Below are positions 1 to 8,401 of a DNA stretch of 64,000 bases, one piece after another. How positions within the stretch are numbered: the first letter of the stretch is position 1; every line of letters begins with the position of its first letter. Source of the DNA: Nitrosopumilus sp. (GTDB taxonomy: Archaea; Thermoproteota; Nitrososphaeria; Nitrososphaerales; Nitrosopumilaceae); contig NZ_JAILWC010000001.1 in the NCBI RefSeq assembly GCF_025699125.1, positions 724,204 through 788,203 on the forward strand, in the 5' to 3' direction. Position numbers and translations under genes: made by a program. The notes under the pieces were generated by a model. That model was not told where the DNA came from, ran no database searches, and was given only the letters and a program-made list of their open reading frames with translations.

Positions 1-596
1 CTAATCTATGTCCCGTTCCAATTAAACTGACAAGAATGAAGACAACATATCAACACACAGGATTCTTGGACAAAGATGCAATAGATTCACTTGTAAAATA
101 CCTAGACCATAGAAAAAAGCAGACAGGAAACGAAATGAGCGAAGATCAAGCAATATTTCTTACAGAAAAAAAGCGACCAATCACAAAGGAATGGATGATG
201 ATTACAATGAAAAAACTGCGAAAAAATGCAGGTTTAGATGACAAACTATCAGGGTATAGATCCACAAGATACAGAATAAATTCTCACGAGTTTAGAGATT
301 TACTCAAATCAGTCCTTATGGATTGTGAAGTCCGTCCAGATGTATGTGAGCACCTAATCGGACACAAGCCAAAGGATTCATACGAAAAACAGGCAGAGTT
401 ATTTTCAAAAACACTACAAAAAGAGTATTCCAAAGCCAGTCGCAGAATTAACATATTTTCCAACTTTTCTAGTATGGCAAAGGGAGAAAGCAATGCAGAT
501 TTGATGGAGGAGAAAATAACAAAGTTGCAAGAAAATATGAAAAAAATGGAAAAAAAGATTTCCAGAACGAACAAACTTCGAAAAAAATCTAGGTAA
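1..596 (+). CDS. Tyrosine recombinase/integrase, C-terminal part (5' truncated by window)
   Basis: The frame is open to the left edge (codons from base 3 read N-L-C-P-V-P-I-K-L-T-R before the first ATG at 36), so the gene begins outside the window and the ATG at 36 is probably internal. The HEFRD stretch fits the H-x-x-R box of tyrosine recombinases and LIGHK the following G-H box. Tyrosines lie downstream in DSYEKQ and KEYSKA, but I cannot say which is the nucleophile. The tail is Lys-rich and probably helical. Such enzymes integrate or excise mobile DNA. The neighbouring regulators suggest an integrated element. The 3' end overlaps the convergent gene by 8 bases. Confidence 0.8.
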   Translation, partial: NLCPVPIKLTRMKTTYQHTGFLDKDAIDSLVKYLDHRKKQTGNEMSEDQAIFLTEKKRPITKEWMMITMKKLRKNAGLDDKLSGYRSTRYRINSHEFRDLLKSVLMDCEVRPDVCEHLIGHKPKDSYEKQAELFSKTLQKEYSKASRRINIFSNFSSMAKGESNADLMEEKITKLQENMKKMEKKISRTNKLRKKSR

Positions 597-1614
597 TCTC
601 AGAGTGTATCTCCTCTAGATACTCTGGCATGCTCAATGAATCGTTAATGTCTGCAATAAAACTTGTCATCACTTTTTGTATCTTCTTGTCTTTGTTAATC
701 ATCTCAAATAGTTTCTTTGTAGAACTATCTATTTTGTCTGAAAACTTTTTGTTGTTCTCATCATATTTTGCCATTTCCAAAATGTCATAGTCATTTCTTT
801 GTGGCTCATCTGTGAAAACCGAATAAATTCTGTTTCTAAATGTATAGTCATAGTGAAGTCTCAATAAATTAAGGTAGAACAGTGCTGCAAACTCATCAAT
901 AAAAAAAGAAATGTCTTCAGAGAACTGAAACTGAATGCTGTTTCTGTTGTATTTCTTTGTGATCTCTTTGTTGTACTTTGTCTTGTGTGCTATGGTTAGG
1001 AAATATTTTTTCAGATGCAGTTCTGATACATCCTCTATTATTGGAACATTCATTGTGAATCTGAAATGGTTTTGTGTGTTCTCGTCCCTTGATCTCCATG
1101 TACTCTCACTCTGTTCTATCTCTACTGAATTTAATGAATATTTTAAAACAATTAAAAGCAGTTTCCTGTCATATGCTGATAACAAACAGTGATCATTCCA
1201 GTGGATGCCGATTTTTGGGAAAAATTTCTTAAAATGCTCCATGTGTTTTGTGTCGATATTTGTTATCTTTTCTGATTCTATAAAATGAAAAAACCCAATT
1301 GGTGTTACTTGATAGAAACCAACTGTCTGCTTTTTCTGCTGTTCTTCTGATACAATCTTGATACAGTAGGATTCTGTGAGTTTTTTCTCATTATCCCTAA
1401 AGGTTCGCCTAGATACATATTCTGTCTCCTTGGGTTTTGCGTTTCGCTTAACATTGTGTTCTAAATCATATTTTGTGACGCCTATTTGCTTGCTTTCAAG
1501 ACGCTTTTCTATGTCAAGCATTCTTGATACTATTCGTATCTGAGTTTTAGATAGGGCAAACATGGGGGATTTCTCTTTTGCATGTACCATATTTTCTATA
1601 TAAATTCCGGTCAT
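589..1614 (-). CDS. Hypothetical protein, possible winged-helix regulator of an integrated element
   Basis: This is a 341-residue protein of no family I recognise. The N-terminal third (about residues 20-110, with FALSKTQIRIVSRMLDIEKR and VTPIGFFHF) looks like a helix-rich DNA-binding region resembling the wHTH proteins common in archaeal elements. The rest is mixed alpha/beta and Lys-rich. The start is uncertain: M1 at 1614, M9 at 1590 or M18 at 1563. The TATA-like box at 1597-1604 would favour the M18 start. It is convergent with the integrase and divergent from the small gene at 1622. Function unknown. Confidence 0.6.
   Translation of the reverse strand: MTGIYIENMVHAKEKSPMFALSKTQIRIVSRMLDIEKRLESKQIGVTKYDLEHNVKRNAKPKETEYVSRRTFRDNEKKLTESYCIKIVSEEQQKKQTVGFYQVTPIGFFHFIESEKITNIDTKHMEHFKKFFPKIGIHWNDHCLLSAYDRKLLLIVLKYSLNSVEIEQSESTWRSRDENTQNHFRFTMNVPIIEDVSELHLKKYFLTIAHKTKYNKEITKKYNRNSIQFQFSEDISFFIDEFAALFYLNLLRLHYDYTFRNRIYSVFTDEPQRNDYDILEMAKYDENNKKFSDKIDSSTKKLFEMINKDKKIQKVMTSFIADINDSLSMPEYLEEIHSEIT
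1597..1604. promoter_or_regulatory. TATA box, possibly serving both strands
   Basis: TATATAAA on the plus strand reads TTTATATA on the minus strand. It lies 18 nt before the GTG at 1622 and 33 nt before the minus-strand ATG at 1563, so one element could serve both divergent genes with little or no leader. Confidence 0.45.
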
Positions 1615-1621
1615 AATTTCG

Positions 1622-1801
1622 GTGTTGAGCCAAAAACAAGAACCAATAGTGCAATACGAGTGTGAATGTGAGTCTGAGAAAAGATTCAGAATAACCTTTG
1701 ATGGAGGAGATACTGGAGATTATTCTGTAGAGTATTGCCAGTCTTGTTTTGATAAGGATGACAAGCAGTTTATGATTTCAATGGAGGAATGTCATGGCTA
1801 G
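1622..1801 (+). CDS. Small Cys-rich (zinc-finger-like) protein, 59 residues
   Basis: An ORF opens with adjacent GTG and TTG codons at 1622/1625 just after a TATA box. It encodes an acidic peptide with a CEC pair near residues 14-16, the segment RFRITFDGGDTGDYSVEYC, then CQSC at 39-42 and a last Cys near the end, a likely zinc-binding arrangement. The stop overlaps the next start (ATGGCTAG), so the two genes are probably translationally coupled. I cannot name the family. Both the composition and the tight coupling argue that it is a real gene. Confidence 0.65.
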   Translation: MLSQKQEPIVQYECECESEKRFRITFDGGDTGDYSVEYCQSCFDKDDKQFMISMEECHG

Positions 1802-2681
1802 AAAAAATTCGGAAATTAATCCATTATTAGAGTTAGCATCAAAATATACTCATAGTAAAAAAATTTCATCTAGGGTTTTTACAGTTGTATATACATTGGC
1901 TAAAGAGATGAGATTTGGTAATGCTCACAAAGCTGATCATCTAAAAGATTTATTTGGTATGCCCAAACAAAATATGAATTATTACCTCAACAAATTAACT
2001 GAAGAAGGATTAGTGACTCAACAGGGTGCTGGATTTTACTCCATGACAGAGAACGGTAAAAGAATTTACGACCAGATCGAGAGAATTCGTGGAAAACAAC
2101 TAATTCGTATTGAAGATATGCGTGTGACATACGAAATTACACAAGGTGTAGGACATCTTATATCAAAACACAAATGGAAAGTAAATCCATTAAGAAATGG
2201 AAATACTGTAGGAATATGTAAAATTAATACTAGAACAGTTCGGTTAATCACAAACCGTGAACAAAGTATTGCCAGACTGGAAGTGATAATTACAAAAGTT
2301 TTAGATGTTCATATCAACGAAGCATACAGAAAAGCTGTAGATGAAGCAAACATTGTGGTGTGGGAATTAAGTCCTGAAGTAGAGGTCTCTGATGGAATAG
2401 TTACTAAACAACCTGAAATTGCAATACCCTGCCCAATTGCATCTGCACTTCTAGGCAATATAGGGGCAAGTCAGATAAGAACAAACAAAGGAATTATGAA
2501 CAGATCTAAAGGAAGAGGGGCAGATTTTGAAGTAACTGACATACAAAAAGCTCAAATGATTGTAGATATGCCTGAAATTCTTCATGATACACGAGAAGCT
2601 ATTTTGCGAGTTGAAGACACATTACGAATATTACGTGCAAGTTCATTTTGGAATATGGCTGCGGTACCGTTTTCTTTCTAA
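1794..2681 (+). CDS. Winged-helix transcriptional regulator-like protein
   Basis: This is a 295-residue protein. Residues 20-95 form a likely wHTH: a helix around VFTVVYTLAKEMR, a recognition region MPKQNMNYYLNKLTEEGLV, and a wing at GAGFYSMTENGKRIYD. The C-terminal two thirds are of unknown fold. It follows the small Cys-rich gene with an 8-base overlap. Together with the integrase it suggests a regulator carried by an integrated element. The direct target is unknown. Confidence 0.7.
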   Translation: MARKNSEINPLLELASKYTHSKKISSRVFTVVYTLAKEMRFGNAHKADHLKDLFGMPKQNMNYYLNKLTEEGLVTQQGAGFYSMTENGKRIYDQIERIRGKQLIRIEDMRVTYEITQGVGHLISKHKWKVNPLRNGNTVGICKINTRTVRLITNREQSIARLEVIITKVLDVHINEAYRKAVDEANIVVWELSPEVEVSDGIVTKQPEIAIPCPIASALLGNIGASQIRTNKGIMNRSKGRGADFEVTDIQKAQMIVDMPEILHDTREAILRVEDTLRILRASSFWNMAAVPFSF

Positions 2682-2741
2682 TCAAATAGAAAAAATCACT
2701 ATTTCACGACTAGTCATAAGACACAAAAAGTAATTTTGGAT

Positions 2742-2879
2742 TTATTTCTCATTATTTTTGGTATATCTTACACAATACTCAAATCCGTGACTCTTATTGG
2801 CAAATTTCCCAGTCTTTACTTGTGATTCTATCCACTTTAGAACCTCCAAATCGACTGAAATTGCAGTTTTGACTTTCGT
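2742..2879 (-). pseudogene. Ribbon-helix-helix regulator with ACG in place of the start codon
   Basis: The minus-strand frame from the ACG at 2879-2877 to the TAA at 2742 reads (T)KVKTAISVDLEVLKWIESQ..., a typical RHH N-terminus (short beta strand, then an amphipathic helix), and ends KNNEK; 45 codons. No ATG, GTG or TTG lies between the upstream in-frame TAA and this ACG, so the start appears lost by a single T-to-C change, or an unusual start is used. The three direct repeats at 2889-2935 lie immediately upstream on this strand, as expected of an RHH operator. Confidence 0.5.
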
Positions 2880-2888
2880 ATTACAAAG

Positions 2889-2935
2889 TATAACTGAGTA
2901 AAATTTAACTAGGGTATAACTGAGTTATACTGAGT
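2889..2935. promoter_or_regulatory. Three direct repeats, probable operator
   Basis: TATAACTGAGT occurs at 2889-2899 and 2915-2925, and TATACTGAGT at 2926-2935. The last two are 11 bp apart, close to one helical turn. They sit between the divergent RHH relic and the secreted-protein start at 2939, only 3 nt before that start. RHH dimers typically bind such short tandem sites, so this may be the operator of the relic regulator. The pairing is inferred. Confidence 0.5.
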
Positions 2936-2938
2936 TAT

Positions 2939-3739
2939 ATGCATAAACTTTTGATAATTCCTTTGCTTGCATTGGTTTTCACGCCTGCATTTGCCCAATA
3001 CATGGGTAATGTTGGTTCACAAGATGAAACAGACCAATATGCATTAGAAGCACTAGATATTCAAAAAAGAATTGCAGACACTGCATCCAAATATGAAATT
3101 CCATCATGGATAAAGGGAGTTGCAGGGTTTTGGGCAGAAGGAAAAATAGCGGATGCTGATTTTGTAGAAGGACTATCATTTTTGATTAATAGTGAAATAA
3201 TCAAAGTACCAATAATCCAAGAATTAGAAAACAGAATCATACAACTTGAAAATGAGAATAGGCAATTAAGAAATAGCGTAGAAAATGTTTCAACATCAAC
3301 CTCCACAGAATCCCAAAATAATCAGGAAAAACTAGATGAAATTGAAAAAACAAATTTAGAAAATGAATATTTGCCAAAAGAAAGAGAATGGATTGCATCA
3401 GGAGCATTTCGAATTGATCAAAGCCAGTATGCCATAGGTGAAAAGATCTTTCTAGTAATTGAGGGATTAAATGAAAATGAAAAAGGTCAGATTGCAGTTA
3501 TGAGACCACTAAATGCCACACATAACTCTGCATATTTGACCATCCCATTTGACGGATCAGTAAAACCTGCATTCAATTACTACATAGAGCCTCAAATTTC
3601 CAAAATTAAAGGAATATGTTCAGTTGATGACATGATAGGAAATTGGGTAATAGTTTTCAGAGGAACAGATTACCCAAATCTGAATTTTGAGATAACAAAA
3701 GATATTGTTTCAGGAACAAACATCGAACCTGTTTGTTAA
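2939..3739 (+). CDS. Secreted coiled-coil protein with thaumarchaeal WIKxxAxFWAEG motif
   Basis: The N-terminus has a signal peptide (hydrophobic LLIIPLLALVFTPAFA, cleavage before QYM). Residues 54-86 contain IPSWIKGVAGFWAEG followed by DADFVEGLSFLINSEIIKVP, a motif recurrent in secreted thaumarchaeal proteins and often next to other extracellular domains. Residues 90-140 form a Gln/Asn/Glu-rich coiled coil, followed by a beta-rich C-terminal domain with two Cys. It is probably extracellular. The function is unknown. The start lies at the end of the direct-repeat array. Confidence 0.75.
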   Translation: MHKLLIIPLLALVFTPAFAQYMGNVGSQDETDQYALEALDIQKRIADTASKYEIPSWIKGVAGFWAEGKIADADFVEGLSFLINSEIIKVPIIQELENRIIQLENENRQLRNSVENVSTSTSTESQNNQEKLDEIEKTNLENEYLPKEREWIASGAFRIDQSQYAIGEKIFLVIEGLNENEKGQIAVMRPLNATHNSAYLTIPFDGSVKPAFNYYIEPQISKIKGICSVDDMIGNWVIVFRGTDYPNLNFEITKDIVSGTNIEPVC

Positions 3740-3797
3740 ATTATTTTCTCAATATTGTAAGAGCAAAGTTTAATGCCTTTTAGGAATACATCCGTAA

Positions 3798-5336
3798 TCA
3801 AATTACTTTGATTGTTGCATATGTAGATACTATTACATCTGGAATTTGAGTTCCAAGTAAAATTTTGTATGTTCCTTGATGTGTATTTTTATCAACAGAA
3901 ACAGTTACAGGTATTTGCAATGCTTGATCTGAAACATTTGTTGATTCTGTTTTTGTACTAATTGTGATTAATTCAGAATTTGAATTTCCAGATAAAATCA
4001 AATTTATGCTCTGATTTGTCCGAGGTATCACTGTAACAAAGATTTCTTTTTGTTCTCCTTGCTTTATTGAAATAATATCGTTTTCTATCTCAAGTGAAAT
4101 TGGAATTGTAATGCTTGTATCTAATACTCCAATATTGTTTTCAACCCATTCTGTAAACCAAACTTGTTCACCCTTGAAAGTAAATCCAAAACTTTGAGAT
4201 AACCCACAGTCAATCAAATCCCCACAATCAGACCAACTGGGATTTTTTGATGGAATATCATATTCTGTTAGGGATTCAGAGTTTGGATTAAACACTGCCA
4301 ATCTGTTTCCTGTCTGTTGATTAAACCACATGTTTCCCTCTGAATCAAATGCATTCCAGTAAGGACGTGTAATCGGCGTTTTAATTAATCCTGAAGCATT
4401 TCCATAGGTCAAGACTGATGGTTTGGATGTGACAAATTCTACCACTTTTTTATCCTCTGGACTAAACTTGTAAAATGAATTTCCTGCTGTATCTGCAATC
4501 CAAATGTTTCCCATATGTCCAATAGAAACCCCATTTGGTGCTTGAATTGACTTTGGAAGTGAATACTGTTCAACTTCTTGCGTATCGGAGTTTGTTTTAA
4601 CAAGAATTATCTCTTTTTGATATTTCCATATGACAAACCACATGTTACCATCATCATCAACTACTGCCTGACTGGTAAAGAAACCATCGGGAATAGAAAT
4701 TGTAGAGTTTGAAAATTGACCTTCATCTAATTTTTGATGATCTAAAATAACAATCTGCCTTCCTGTAAAATCATTAATTATAAAATTATTATTATAATAT
4801 CCAATTTTTTGAGGAAAAGATTTTTTTGTTTTTCCTTGAATTTCAAACTTTGTGTACTTTTCTTCAGGAATACTAAACTTCCACAATGCTCCGTACTGTT
4901 CATCGGTAAACCAAATCTCATCATCTTCAGTATACGCAATTCCCCACATCATAGATGCGCCATCTAATGACCACATGTTGTTTGGATATTCTGTGAATTC
5001 TTCAGACTCGGGATCAAACATTGCAATATTTCCAGTGTTTGTTTCTGTAAACCAAACGTTTCCTTTAGAATCTGTAATTATAGAAAGCGGTTGAGTGCAA
5101 GGTGTGGGAATCTTAAATTCCTTGATGTAGTGATTTGTTTTAGCATCTGAGCTTCCACAATGTTGTTCTCTCTCGCTAATGGAATATTTGTCAGCAGGTG
5201 TTCCAGTTGTTGTTATTTTAGGCTCTTGAATCTCATTTTGTGTTTCTGCTGATTCATCAAGTAAGCTAATTGTAACTGCTAAACCTACTAAAAATGCCAT
5301 GCCTATGAAAAAGTATATGGGCTTTGATCTTTTCAC
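3798..5336 (-). CDS. Membrane-anchored beta-propeller protein, virginiamycin B lyase-like (Vgb/NHL)
   Basis: This is a 512-residue protein with an N-terminal membrane anchor (IYFFIGMAFLVGLAVTISLL) and then repeated blades of the type GNVWFTETNTGNIAMFDPES, EIWFTDEQYGALWKF and GNMWFNQQTGNRLAVFNPNS. The W-F-T/N-x-x-x-x-x-x-L/I-A-x-F-x-P blade motif is that of streptogramin lyase-like propellers. Residues from about 415 are a separate beta-sandwich-like domain. It probably faces the outside of the cell. Streptogramin lyase activity is not implied, since most archaeal members have unknown substrates. Confidence 0.8.
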   Translation of the reverse strand: MKRSKPIYFFIGMAFLVGLAVTISLLDESAETQNEIQEPKITTTGTPADKYSISEREQHCGSSDAKTNHYIKEFKIPTPCTQPLSIITDSKGNVWFTETNTGNIAMFDPESEEFTEYPNNMWSLDGASMMWGIAYTEDDEIWFTDEQYGALWKFSIPEEKYTKFEIQGKTKKSFPQKIGYYNNNFIINDFTGRQIVILDHQKLDEGQFSNSTISIPDGFFTSQAVVDDDGNMWFVIWKYQKEIILVKTNSDTQEVEQYSLPKSIQAPNGVSIGHMGNIWIADTAGNSFYKFSPEDKKVVEFVTSKPSVLTYGNASGLIKTPITRPYWNAFDSEGNMWFNQQTGNRLAVFNPNSESLTEYDIPSKNPSWSDCGDLIDCGLSQSFGFTFKGEQVWFTEWVENNIGVLDTSITIPISLEIENDIISIKQGEQKEIFVTVIPRTNQSINLILSGNSNSELITISTKTESTNVSDQALQIPVTVSVDKNTHQGTYKILLGTQIPDVIVSTYATIKVI

Positions 5337-5479
5337 ATATCAAACCAGATTCAATCAGTTATAATTGCTCAGAATGTTTTAGAGTTGTACCAATAAGTTA
5401 CATTGATAGAATTAGATCAAAATGATATATTTTTATGAATTTTTACATATTTATTAAAAACTATTTTTTTAGAACACAT

Positions 5480-6217
5480 ATGGCGTCTGAAATTAACCAT
5501 TGTGGTTATCTTGGTGACAAATATGCCAAACTAATACTAAAAGTTACATCTGCCCCAAAATCAGTATCTGAAATCAGCAATGAAACGGGCATTCCTATAG
5601 GTACAGTATACAGAAGATTGGAGATTCTTTCAAACGCCGGATTTTTGAAGGTCACAGGTTACGTTGAAAATGGAGTAAAGTGGAAAACTTACCATAACAG
5701 ACCTAGGCGATACAATGTAACAAATCCAAGAATTTCATTCCTTTTAGATATAATTAAAAAAAACCCCGCCATCTCATACAGGAATATTCAAAAGATTTCA
5801 GGCTATCCCTTTGGTACTTTATCAAATTCTCTTTCTAATTTGGAAAAAGACTCTAGAATAATTGTAAAACGCTCTACTAGACGTACGCATTACTTTCCTG
5901 CTCACATTTCCTCTGTTGAGTATCCTGTATTAATTAACCTGAGAAAAGAAACCGCAAAAAAAATTATAAAATTTCTTGCGGAAAACCAAAAGGGAACATA
6001 TTTGGACTTTAGAGAATGTACAAACAAAGCTCCCTCCACAATATCGATTACGCTGACTAATCTAGTTGAGGAGAAAATCATTAAAAGAATTTCAGGATTC
6101 AAACCTCATTTTGAGTTAGTAGATCCTATGTTTGTTCAAAATATTTTGAGGAAAATCTCACCAAGTAATATTGATAAAATGAAAGATAGATTTGCTGATA
6201 CTTTTTCTTATTTCTAA
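5480..6217 (+). CDS. Multi-winged-helix transcriptional regulator
   Basis: The ATG at 5480 (MASEINHCGYLG) is chosen over 5435 because a TATA-like TTATTAAA at about 5451-5458 sits 25 nt upstream and would give a leaderless message. The protein contains three consecutive wHTH-like units: SVSEISNETGIPIGTVYRRL, then ISYRNIQKISGYPFGTLSNSL, then LDFRECTNKAPSTISITLTNL. Each is followed by a basic wing. A DNA-binding regulator is the natural reading. Target unknown. Its stop overlaps that of the convergent membrane gene. Confidence 0.75.
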   Translation: MASEINHCGYLGDKYAKLILKVTSAPKSVSEISNETGIPIGTVYRRLEILSNAGFLKVTGYVENGVKWKTYHNRPRRYNVTNPRISFLLDIIKKNPAISYRNIQKISGYPFGTLSNSLSNLEKDSRIIVKRSTRRTHYFPAHISSVEYPVLINLRKETAKKIIKFLAENQKGTYLDFRECTNKAPSTISITLTNLVEEKIIKRISGFKPHFELVDPMFVQNILRKISPSNIDKMKDRFADTFSYF

Positions 6218-6597
6218 TCTGATCTAAAGATACCTACAATGAAAAAGGACAACATTGTAAGAATCAAACCATGTGTAACATATCCGTGTATGCCATAAGT
6301 GTTTTCAAAAAAGGGATAAATCAAATTAATCCACGATGTGCTCTCAGATATGGTAATTGCAACAAATGCGCCAAATACCATTAACAGCCTAGTATTTTTA
6401 AATTCATTATATGTGAGAAATCCTAAAACAGATAGGAACAAACCAAAAATCACACTAACTACATGAATTGCATAGTATCCTCTCTCTGAGGCTTCTATGG
6501 TGTCAAATCCTAATGAAATTGAAATTAAAATAACTCCCACTGTGATTGTTAGAAGAATGTTGGTTTTGTTTTTAATTGTAAGAGTTGGTTTTTGCAA
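6214..6597 (-). CDS. Small four-helix membrane protein
   Basis: A 127-residue protein with four hydrophobic segments (ILLTITVGVILISISLGF, YAIHVVSVIFGLFLSVLGFL, LLMVFGAFVAITISES and GLILTMLSFFIVGIF). There are no catalytic motifs and I do not recognise the family. Tail-to-tail overlap of 4 bases with the wHTH regulator. Confidence 0.65.
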   Translation of the reverse strand: MQKPTLTIKNKTNILLTITVGVILISISLGFDTIEASERGYYAIHVVSVIFGLFLSVLGFLTYNEFKNTRLLMVFGAFVAITISESTSWINLIYPFFENTYGIHGYVTHGLILTMLSFFIVGIFRSD

Positions 6598-6690
6598 TAA
6601 ATTCTTCTAAAATTATTTCATTTTAAATTCTTTGGAACAATGGTAAAACAACATCATCATTAATTAAAGTAAAAGGATGTTTTTTCATTG

Positions 6691-7731
6691 ATGATGTTTC
6701 TTGAGAGAATTCCTAGAGTTTTTTCAAGACAACTCATCATTGGGTTGTTTACAACAGTCATGTTTTTTGTCACTTTAGAACAATCTTATGCTGAAGAATT
6801 TACTGTCAGTATTCCATTTGGGGCATTTAACCCTGAACTAAATACGCCTGCAGAAGTCTGGTATGATCCTCCAGAAATTACAGTAAAAGTTGGCGATACA
6901 GTTACTTGGTATAATGATGATAGAGAAGGGCATACTGTAACAAGTGGGGAAGGTTCAGGAAGATTTGCGTGGATGAATTCCAAACAGTTAGGAGTCGCAG
7001 ATGGGCTTTTTGATAGCCAGAGATTCATGAAAGATGAATCATGGTCATATACTTTTAAAAAAGAAGGGTCGTTCAATTATTTTTGCGTGATTCATCCTTG
7101 GATGGAAGGAGTTGTTTTTGTTGAACCTCTGATACCTGATTATCCTCATGATGCCACAGGGAAAAAACTTGAAGAATTTCCCCTTTACAAAATAACTCCT
7201 GATCAGTCAGTTGAAATTAATTTCTCATGGGAACCAACTGTAATCAAAACAAATGAAAAAGTAAATTTCATTTATCGATTTTATGATGCTGTAAATGATC
7301 TTCCTTTAAGAAAAATGCAATATGATATTTCTATAATTCATAACGGTAAATTAGTTTATGAAGACAAAAATATTGTAGCAGGAGCTGGTGGAGATTATCG
7401 TCAATGGGTTTACGATGAAGCTGGTGTCACCATTGTGAAAATTCAAAACATCAAACCTTTTGGAACTGTAGCTGAAATGGGAATTTCTTTTTCAGAGGAT
7501 GACTCAGGACGATTAGCAGATTTTAGCACAATAGTTTATGAAAATTCTGAAAAAAAATTTTCTTCAAAGGACATAGTTCAACCTAAACAAACCTTCCAAT
7601 TTTACTATGAAATTGCAGTTGCGATAATTTCCGTGCCTGCAATTATGTTAGTAGTTATAATACTACATATGAAAAACAAAGGAACAAAATTCGCAGACAG
7701 TAAGGGAGAAAGGAAATCTAGTCCTATCTAA
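6691..7731 (+). CDS. Membrane-anchored cupredoxin (plastocyanin-like) protein
   Basis: A signal sequence is followed by a blue-copper domain. Counted from the ATG at 6691, His81 (EGHTV), Cys132, His135 and Met138 (FCVIHPWM) give the H...C-x2-H-x2-M type 1 copper set. The second half is an Ig-like beta domain, then one transmembrane helix (IAVAIISVPAIMLVVIIL) and a basic cytoplasmic tail. It probably acts outside the membrane in electron transfer or copper binding, as in ammonia oxidisers rich in cupredoxins. Two downstream genes follow closely (4 and 0 nt gaps), suggesting an operon. A TTG at 6688 precedes the ATG, but the TATA-like AATTAAAG near 6660 fits the ATG. Confidence 0.85.
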   Translation: MMFLERIPRVFSRQLIIGLFTTVMFFVTLEQSYAEEFTVSIPFGAFNPELNTPAEVWYDPPEITVKVGDTVTWYNDDREGHTVTSGEGSGRFAWMNSKQLGVADGLFDSQRFMKDESWSYTFKKEGSFNYFCVIHPWMEGVVFVEPLIPDYPHDATGKKLEEFPLYKITPDQSVEINFSWEPTVIKTNEKVNFIYRFYDAVNDLPLRKMQYDISIIHNGKLVYEDKNIVAGAGGDYRQWVYDEAGVTIVKIQNIKPFGTVAEMGISFSEDDSGRLADFSTIVYENSEKKFSSKDIVQPKQTFQFYYEIAVAIISVPAIMLVVIILHMKNKGTKFADSKGERKSSPI

Positions 7732-7735
7732 AATC

Positions 7736-8401
7736 ATGGAATTAAAAAAAGAACGACACATAGTTAGATTGGCACTAATTATTTCCATAATCTCTGGAGT
7801 ATCATATCTTGGTGTATTGTTTTTAGATTCTTCAAATTATTCAAATAATGCCGTTTTAGGCACCGAAATTGCGGTTTCGGGATTTGGTGAGATACGCCTA
7901 TTCAATCCCCAACAAACATCCTTATTCTCAACTGATATCTATCAGGATTCTCATCTTGGATTTCAAATATCAAAACCAAACAATGATTGGGATATTCATC
8001 CTGTAACTGATGAACTAAACTCGAATGAATCGATTTCATTACAAACAAAGGGATTCATAGATGGAGTTTATGTTGAAACAAATCACAATAAAGAATTCAT
8101 GTTAACTGTTTTTGATATCAAAAATGATGAGTTTTCATTACATGAATTCGTTGATCAACAAATATCTGAAATGGAATCTCAAGAAAATAACATAGTTTTG
8201 TTTGAGCAAGTTTCTCCCAATAATGATTGGGCATTGTTTGCAGTTGAATCCTCAGGAAACATTTCTTATGGGGAGCAACTATTGTTTCTAAAAGAGAATA
8301 GGCTATACATGCTACAGTATTCTGGGGATTCTCCACAATCAATGGACTCTGATTTAAAAAATGATTTAAAATTCATCATGGATTCATTTGAGGTAATCTA
8401 A
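7736..8401 (+). CDS. Membrane-anchored protein, possibly PsbP-like fold
   Basis: An N-terminal membrane anchor (LALIISIISGVSYLGVLFL) is followed by an extracellular domain. The pattern YQDSHLGFQISKPNNDW near residue 75 and the end DLKFIMDSFEVI resemble PsbP/Mog1-like lipobox-free domains found in archaeal surface proteins. This is a fold-level inference only. It lies between the cupredoxin gene and the large surface protein, and its stop is directly followed by the next ATG. Confidence 0.65.
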   Translation: MELKKERHIVRLALIISIISGVSYLGVLFLDSSNYSNNAVLGTEIAVSGFGEIRLFNPQQTSLFSTDIYQDSHLGFQISKPNNDWDIHPVTDELNSNESISLQTKGFIDGVYVETNHNKEFMLTVFDIKNDEFSLHEFVDQQISEMESQENNIVLFEQVSPNNDWALFAVESSGNISYGEQLLFLKENRLYMLQYSGDSPQSMDSDLKNDLKFIMDSFEVI

